From Candidatus Campbellbacteria bacterium CG22_combo_CG10-13_8_21_14_all_36_13 (GTDB lineage Bacteria > Patescibacteriota > Minisyncoccia > Phycocordibacterales > PCTT01), in the NCBI GenBank assembly GCA_002771585.1, contig PCTT01000005.1, positions 454 through 9,601 of the forward strand: a stretch of DNA of 9,148 nt, in the 5' to 3' direction. The notes under the pieces are model-generated. The model ran no database searches. It saw only the letters and a program-made list of their open reading frames with translations, and had not been told where the DNA came from. This document shows, in pieces, positions 6,795 through 9,148 of the stretch. Both the position numbers and the translations under genes were made by a program. Position 1 is the first letter of the stretch. Every line of letters begins with the position of its first letter.

Positions 6795-6886
6795 AGCACT
6801 TGGATGGGCTTGCCCTCTCACGGTCAATGTTTATCCAAACCGTAGCCAAGTGCCACTAAAGAATCTCCCAAAAGGGGGATTTTTTA
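6795..6886 (+). ncRNA. Candidate structured small RNA of about 90 nt, unknown family
   Basis: A plus-strand transcript is suggested by a promoter-like pair upstream and a strong terminator at 6862-6885. Between them GCACTTGG (6796-6803) pairs perfectly with CCAAGTGC (6846-6853), closing a domain of 58 nt. Inside, ACGGT (6820-6824) pairs with ACCGT (6839-6843). TTGGAT (6800-6805) can instead pair with ATCCAA (6833-6838), which competes with the closing stem; the short GGGC and GCCC (6806-6809, 6812-6815) could pair locally. No convincing ORF or following plus-strand gene is present, so it would be a free-standing RNA rather than a leader. It does not match the tRNA, SRP RNA, tmRNA or riboswitch signatures I know. 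It faces the 157-aa gene tail to tail and lies inside the repeat-bounded unit. Confidence 0.5.
6862..6885 (+). terminator. Intrinsic terminator of the small-RNA candidate
   Basis: The stem AATCTCCC (6862-6869) pairs with GGGGGATT (6874-6881) with one G-T wobble around an AAAA loop, and a T-run continues to 6885. The T-run is on the plus strand, so the terminator serves plus-strand transcription. On the minus strand, after the 157-aa gene, the hairpin is not followed by a T-run. Confidence 0.8.
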
Positions 6887-6903
6887 GTTTCTTATAATTT
6901 TAT

Positions 6904-7377
6904 TTAATCATGTTCTGGATTACCATAATTCATTTTTCTTTTACCTGTTATCTTATTTACTTTCCAAAATGGAATGATGCTCCAAAAATACTTAGGTGCT
7001 GTTCCTGTTTTTTTAAGAATAACTCTTACTCTAGCTTTTTGTAATACAGCAACAAATTCATAATAAATCACATCAACTAATATTTTTTCGTTCCTATGAT
7101 TTTTTCTATTTAATTCAAAAACTTTTCGTTCAGAAAAACCCTGAACTGTATTCGATAATTTTAATATCTCAGGAGCAAGATGCAACAACTTTAGCCTTAT
7201 ATATTGATCTTCTTGTGAACGTGCATGATTTTTTGTTTTAAACTTTAAATGCTCAAGACCTTTTGAATTAAAAATAATTTTCTCTTTAAAATACGGACAA
7301 AATACCTCACCCAGAGATTTATAAAATTCTTCAGAATTGGACTTGAGTCTATAGAATTGTTCATTATTAAATTTCAT
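6904..7377 (-). CDS. 157-aa protein of unknown function, possible BECR-fold nuclease
   Basis: The product is soluble, basic and 157 residues long, without signal peptide or membrane helix. Stretches that look conserved are IIFNSKGLEHLKF (34-46), RSQEDQYIRLKLLHLAPE (53-70), YYEFVAVL (105-112) with E107, ARVRVILKK (115-123), and YFWSIIPFW (130-138). The pattern of an N-terminal histidine after GL, then strands ending in a serine-containing motif, recalls small phage-type nucleases of the barnase/EndoU/colicin E5-D/RelE (BECR) fold. I infer this only from pattern; no catalytic set is proven. I also recall similar proteins in Patescibacteria annotated as hypothetical. The gene is enclosed by two 64-bp repeats, and the downstream copy of the pair precedes the next gene in the same way. 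A small-RNA candidate is convergent with its 3' end. There is no Shine-Dalgarno, only a purine-rich AGAAAAGAAG. Stop is TAA. Confidence 0.75.
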   Translation of the reverse strand: MKFNNEQFYRLKSNSEEFYKSLGEVFCPYFKEKIIFNSKGLEHLKFKTKNHARSQEDQYIRLKLLHLAPEILKLSNTVQGFSERKVFELNRKNHRNEKILVDVIYYEFVAVLQKARVRVILKKTGTAPKYFWSIIPFWKVNKITGKRKMNYGNPEHD

Positions 7378-7390
7378 AATTTTATTTTTG

Positions 7391-7454
7391 CTTCTTTTCT
7401 TATAATATCTATATACTGATTTCGGTAAATTCAGGGGTTAAACCCCCGAATTTT
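7391..7454. repeat. 64-bp direct repeat, copy 2
   Basis: This is the second copy, 61/64 identical to 6685-6748. Its hairpin at 7428-7452 starts right after the Ig-like fragment's stop codon (7454-7456), whose first plus-strand base is the last base of the repeat. The other end lies 14 bp from the ATG of the 157-aa gene. The repeat therefore fills almost the whole gap between the two genes and may carry a terminator for one and a promoter for the other. Confidence 0.92.
7402..7429 (-). promoter_or_regulatory. Possible promoter within repeat copy 2
   Basis: On the minus strand TTTACC (7429-7424) and TATTAT (7407-7402) are spaced by 16 bp and would start transcription about 18 nt before the ATG of the 157-aa gene. 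Two of the three differences between repeat copies fall in this -35-like hexamer, which reads TTCATC in copy 1. The match is modest and AT richness makes chance hits likely. Confidence 0.3.
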
Positions 7455-8122
7455 TATTGGTTTGTAGTTGTTGCGATGCTTGTCGCCGTTGTCTCTATTA
7501 TCACGACTGGTGTAGTGGTGGTGGCTACCGGATCCTCTACTACCGCGGGCGTTGTGGTTTCAGCCAAAGGCTCCACGCCAGAGGACGGGCTAGGATCAGC
7601 CTCGGGCTGAGATGTTGCTACAGTCTCCTCTACTACCGCTGGTGTTGATGTCGCGTTTTCTAACAAGGTGTTTGTATCATTGGTGCTTTGGTCATTAGTT
7701 ATTGTTTCGGATTTAGGATTTAGTGCTTCGATATTACCGTCATTGTTTCCAACAATGACGATCCTCTCTGCTGTAGCTACTACTCCGGCTTGTGATGTAG
7801 CTTTGTAAGTAATTGTATATGTTGCACTTGTAGCTGTGTTTAGTGAGATGTTTTCAGTCTCTACTCCGTTTAAGAATGTGTGTACTGTGAGCTCTACTGA
7901 AACGCCTGTGTCACCTACTGTTGTGGCTGTTGCTCCTAGGTCGCTGTATGTGGCTCCTAGCTCAACAGACGCTGGATTGTTGCCGGTGATTGTGACTTTT
8001 GGTGCCGTTAGAGACAGGGTGCCTTCGGCGCCTGCGGTCTCTAATGGTATGGTTGTGACTAGCAAGCTTGTGGCTGTCACGTTACCGAAGTCAGACTTCG
8101 GTAAACTTCGGTAAATAACCAA
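7454..8122 (-). CDS. Ig-like (DUF5011-type) domain fragment of a surface protein, probably truncated
   Basis: The open frame gives 222 residues from a TTG at 8122; no ATG is available in frame. Residues about 40-125 form one bacterial Ig-like domain: VTITGNNPASVELGATYSDL opens it, and TYTITYKATSQAGVVATAERIVIV closes it, as in DUF5011 domains of secreted proteins. After it comes a Thr/Ala/Pro/Val-rich linker with two related units (TPAVVEE, TPAVVED), ending abruptly in TTTNQ. There is no signal peptide, no anchor and no Shine-Dalgarno. The first dozen codons come from a palindrome (8082-8104), and the stop coincides with the edge of a 64-bp repeat. This points to a piece of a larger surface protein cut at both ends. 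Base composition is clearly richer in G and C than its neighbours. The frame is the same as that of the preceding gene, whose TAA lies 15 nt before the TTG. It may be a pseudogene. Confidence 0.6.
   Translation of the reverse strand: MVIYRSLPKSDFGNVTATSLLVTTIPLETAGAEGTLSLTAPKVTITGNNPASVELGATYSDLGATATTVGDTGVSVELTVHTFLNGVETENISLNTATSATYTITYKATSQAGVVATAERIVIVGNNDGNIEALNPKSETITNDQSTNDTNTLLENATSTPAVVEETVATSQPEADPSPSSGVEPLAETTTPAVVEDPVATTTTPVVIIETTATSIATTTNQ
8082..8115. repeat. TTACCGAAGTC palindrome with tandem ttcggtaaa units
   Basis: Bases 8082-8092 (ttaccgaagtc) and 8094-8104 (gacttcggtaa) form a 23-bp palindrome around a single central base. The right arm then repeats as acttcggtaaa at 8105-8115. 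The 9-mer ttcggtaaa also occurs in repeat copy 2 (7421-7429) and at 9088-9096. The element sits at the junction between the AT-rich four-helix gene and the GC-richer Ig-like fragment. Confidence 0.8.
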
Positions 8123-8137
8123 TTCTGCTTGTAAATT

Positions 8138-8686
8138 TTAAAGCGCGACATCCTTTACTCTTTCTGTCTTTTCATTCATAAACTTACTCCAGGATCTCTG
8201 TAAATTCAAAACTTTTCTACGTAATAAAAAATAATCAGCTATACATCTGTCAATCATTTCAACATCAGCCGTACTACCTCCCAAATCCCGAATTTGTTCT
8301 AAATACACAACCATTTTATTGCAATTGACCATAACCTTCTCAAGTAATATTATACAATCATTTTGAGAACCAAATCTATACGAATGAGATTCTGCTATTA
8401 AATGTGGTATACCAAGAGAGCATGGAATAATTCCCTTAAGAACATACTCCTCTATACTTATATGAGAAGAATCAATTAACTTCTTTTTAGACCCTTTAGT
8501 TATCTTTCCTTTATTATTTTTATCCTCACTTATTTTTATCTTTGCCCTTGGCTTAATAGTTGATTGGAGTATATGATTACATAAAAGCACAGAGATTTCA
8601 TGCGACTTTTGATACACATCCAAATCTGAGAAATTCTTGATCGGTTTTTTAGGAGTAAATTTATTCCTATAATTTGTGTTATACAT
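8138..8686 (-). CDS. Four-helix-bundle protein, Avd/S23-like, with Lys-rich insert
   Basis: The 182-residue protein resembles the four-helix-bundle family of 23S rRNA intervening-sequence proteins and Avd. FSDLDVYQKSHEI (19-31) matches the usual start of helix 1. GIPHLIAESHSYRF (92-105) and LLEKVMVNCNKMVVYLEQ (114-131) match helices 2-3, and RRKVLNLQRSWSKF (156-169) ends helix 4. Members are usually about 115-125 residues long. The extra length is an insert at about 45-80, very rich in lysine (KISEDKNNKGKITKGSKKK), between helix 1 and helix 2. Avd proteins bind nucleic acid and reverse transcriptase in diversity-generating retroelements, but many family members in Patescibacteria stand alone with unknown role. 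No reverse transcriptase or template/variable repeat pair is visible here. The gene follows the nuclease gene after 79 nt and ends 15 nt before the Ig-like frame. Confidence 0.85.
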   Translation of the reverse strand: MYNTNYRNKFTPKKPIKNFSDLDVYQKSHEISVLLCNHILQSTIKPRAKIKISEDKNNKGKITKGSKKKLIDSSHISIEEYVLKGIIPCSLGIPHLIAESHSYRFGSQNDCIILLEKVMVNCNKMVVYLEQIRDLGGSTADVEMIDRCIADYFLLRRKVLNLQRSWSKFMNEKTERVKDVAL

Positions 8687-8765
8687 AATTCTATTGTTTA
8701 AAAATTAATCCATTAATAATTACTTATCTCAAGGAATAAAAAACTAAAAATTTAAAATTAATTAT

Positions 8766-9148
8766 CTATGCCGTCGGCTTCATATCTTTTATAGCCCCAA
8801 TTTTTTCATTTAACCTATAAATACCTTCTTTTGTTTTTATATTTTTTCTTCGTCCTTGTTTCTTTTTATAAACAACATGGAGAGGATAAAATTCATAATA
8901 TGTTTTTTCATCAAACCACGCACATTTAAAATGATATAGCCTCAGTCCAGTGAGGCGAGAAAGTGCCATGGCATATATTGTAAGCTGCTCAATGGGCTTC
9001 ACTTTGTCCGCACCCTCGCCTTTATAGTCAAGAATATGCACCATACCATTACGTATCTGCAAAAAATCAACATGCCCGGTCATTAATTTCGGTAAATCCT
9101 CAGTCTCTGCTCTCTTATATTTTATCCAGAATGCTTTATCGTCCTTGT
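8766..9148 (-). CDS. PD-(D/E)XK nuclease family protein, C-terminal part
   Basis: The frame is open to the right edge. The ATG at 9083 is internal, because the preceding 21 codons (KDDKAFWIKYKRAETEDLPK and one more) continue the protein. GHVDFLQIRNGMVHILDYKG contains the PD-(D/E)XK core, with D of VDF and the D-x-K of LDYK on adjacent strands. The helix EQLTIYAMALSRLTGL supplies the QxxxY motif known from RecB, AddB and Cas4 nucleases. The following LRLYHFKCAWFDEKTYYEFYPLHVV looks like the rest of the sheet, and the last 35 residues are Lys/Arg-rich. These enzymes cut DNA with metal ions and act in recombination repair, CRISPR adaptation or restriction. Here no helicase or cas gene is visible, so the pathway is open. 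It lies 79 nt upstream of the four-helix gene on the same strand; stop is TAG. Confidence 0.83.
   Translation of the reverse strand, partial: KDDKAFWIKYKRAETEDLPKLMTGHVDFLQIRNGMVHILDYKGEGADKVKPIEQLTIYAMALSRLTGLRLYHFKCAWFDEKTYYEFYPLHVVYKKKQGRRKNIKTKEGIYRLNEKIGAIKDMKPTA

Noticed and set aside
6820..6854. Resemblance to SRP RNA (GGTCA ... GTAGCCAAG recalls GGTCA ... GCAGCCAAG)
   Set aside because: The GGAAGG tetraloop region and the symmetric internal loop of SRP RNA domain IV are absent and the pairing differs; treated as chance.
6796..6856. tRNA-like element because of an 8-bp end-closing stem and a CCA inside it
   Set aside because: Only about 59 nt long, no T-arm (GGTTCGA) next to the 3' strand, no anticodon arm.
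6608..6859. Plus-strand frame of 83 codons across the small-RNA candidate
   Set aside because: Low-complexity hydrophobic translation that begins opposite the 149-aa gene and runs through the direct repeat, the promoter and the structured RNA; no Shine-Dalgarno or known features.
6685..7454. IS200/IS605-type insertion sequence with hairpin ends
   Set aside because: The enclosed 157-aa protein has no HUH motif or Y1 transposase features, and the repeats are direct copies at both ends.
8138..9148. Complete diversity-generating retroelement
   Set aside because: No reverse transcriptase and no template/variable repeat pair inside the window; only an Avd-like protein is present.

Overview
The window reads as a stretch of a low-GC, streamlined genome of the Patescibacteria (Candidate Phyla Radiation), most likely Parcubacteria-like. 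This is an inference from four things: an Avd-like four-helix-bundle protein of the style common in that group, a lamin-tail/PKD surface protein, near absence of Shine-Dalgarno sites, and GC-rich palindromes scattered between AT-rich genes. The standard genetic code fits. All ten protein-coding genes I accept lie on the minus strand, so biological order runs from the right edge to the left. The nine stop codons visible are TAA or TAG, never TGA. The gene at the left edge runs out of the window.

Right part (about 6.6-9.15 kb) is a patchwork. From the right edge come the C-terminal part of a PD-(D/E)XK (RecB/Cas4-like) nuclease, an Avd-like four-helix-bundle protein with an unusual lysine-rich insert, and a more GC-rich Ig-like (DUF5011-type) fragment without ATG or signal peptide. 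After these comes a 706-bp unit bounded by two copies of a 64-bp direct repeat (61/64 identical). The unit holds a 157-aa protein of unknown function and, on the opposite strand, a candidate structured small RNA with its own promoter-like sequence and a clear intrinsic terminator. This unit is the best candidate here for an undescribed element.

Centre (4.1-6.6 kb) holds a small membrane protein followed by a VirD4/TraG/HerA-type ATPase without transmembrane segments but with a long N/Q-rich and charged C-terminal tail. This is plausibly part of a DNA-transfer or secretion machine.

Left part (1-4.1 kb) looks like a cell-surface module: a secreted, C-terminally membrane-anchored lamin-tail/PKD protein, an extended-SDR sugar-nucleotide epimerase/dehydratase, a GtrA-family membrane protein, and a polytopic GT-C-like membrane protein that leaves the window. 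The last three fit together as enzymes and carriers for sugar modification of surface polymers. Between these genes sit a 36-bp perfect AT palindrome, nested GC-rich inverted repeats, and short tandem repeats that overlap the 3' ends of two genes.
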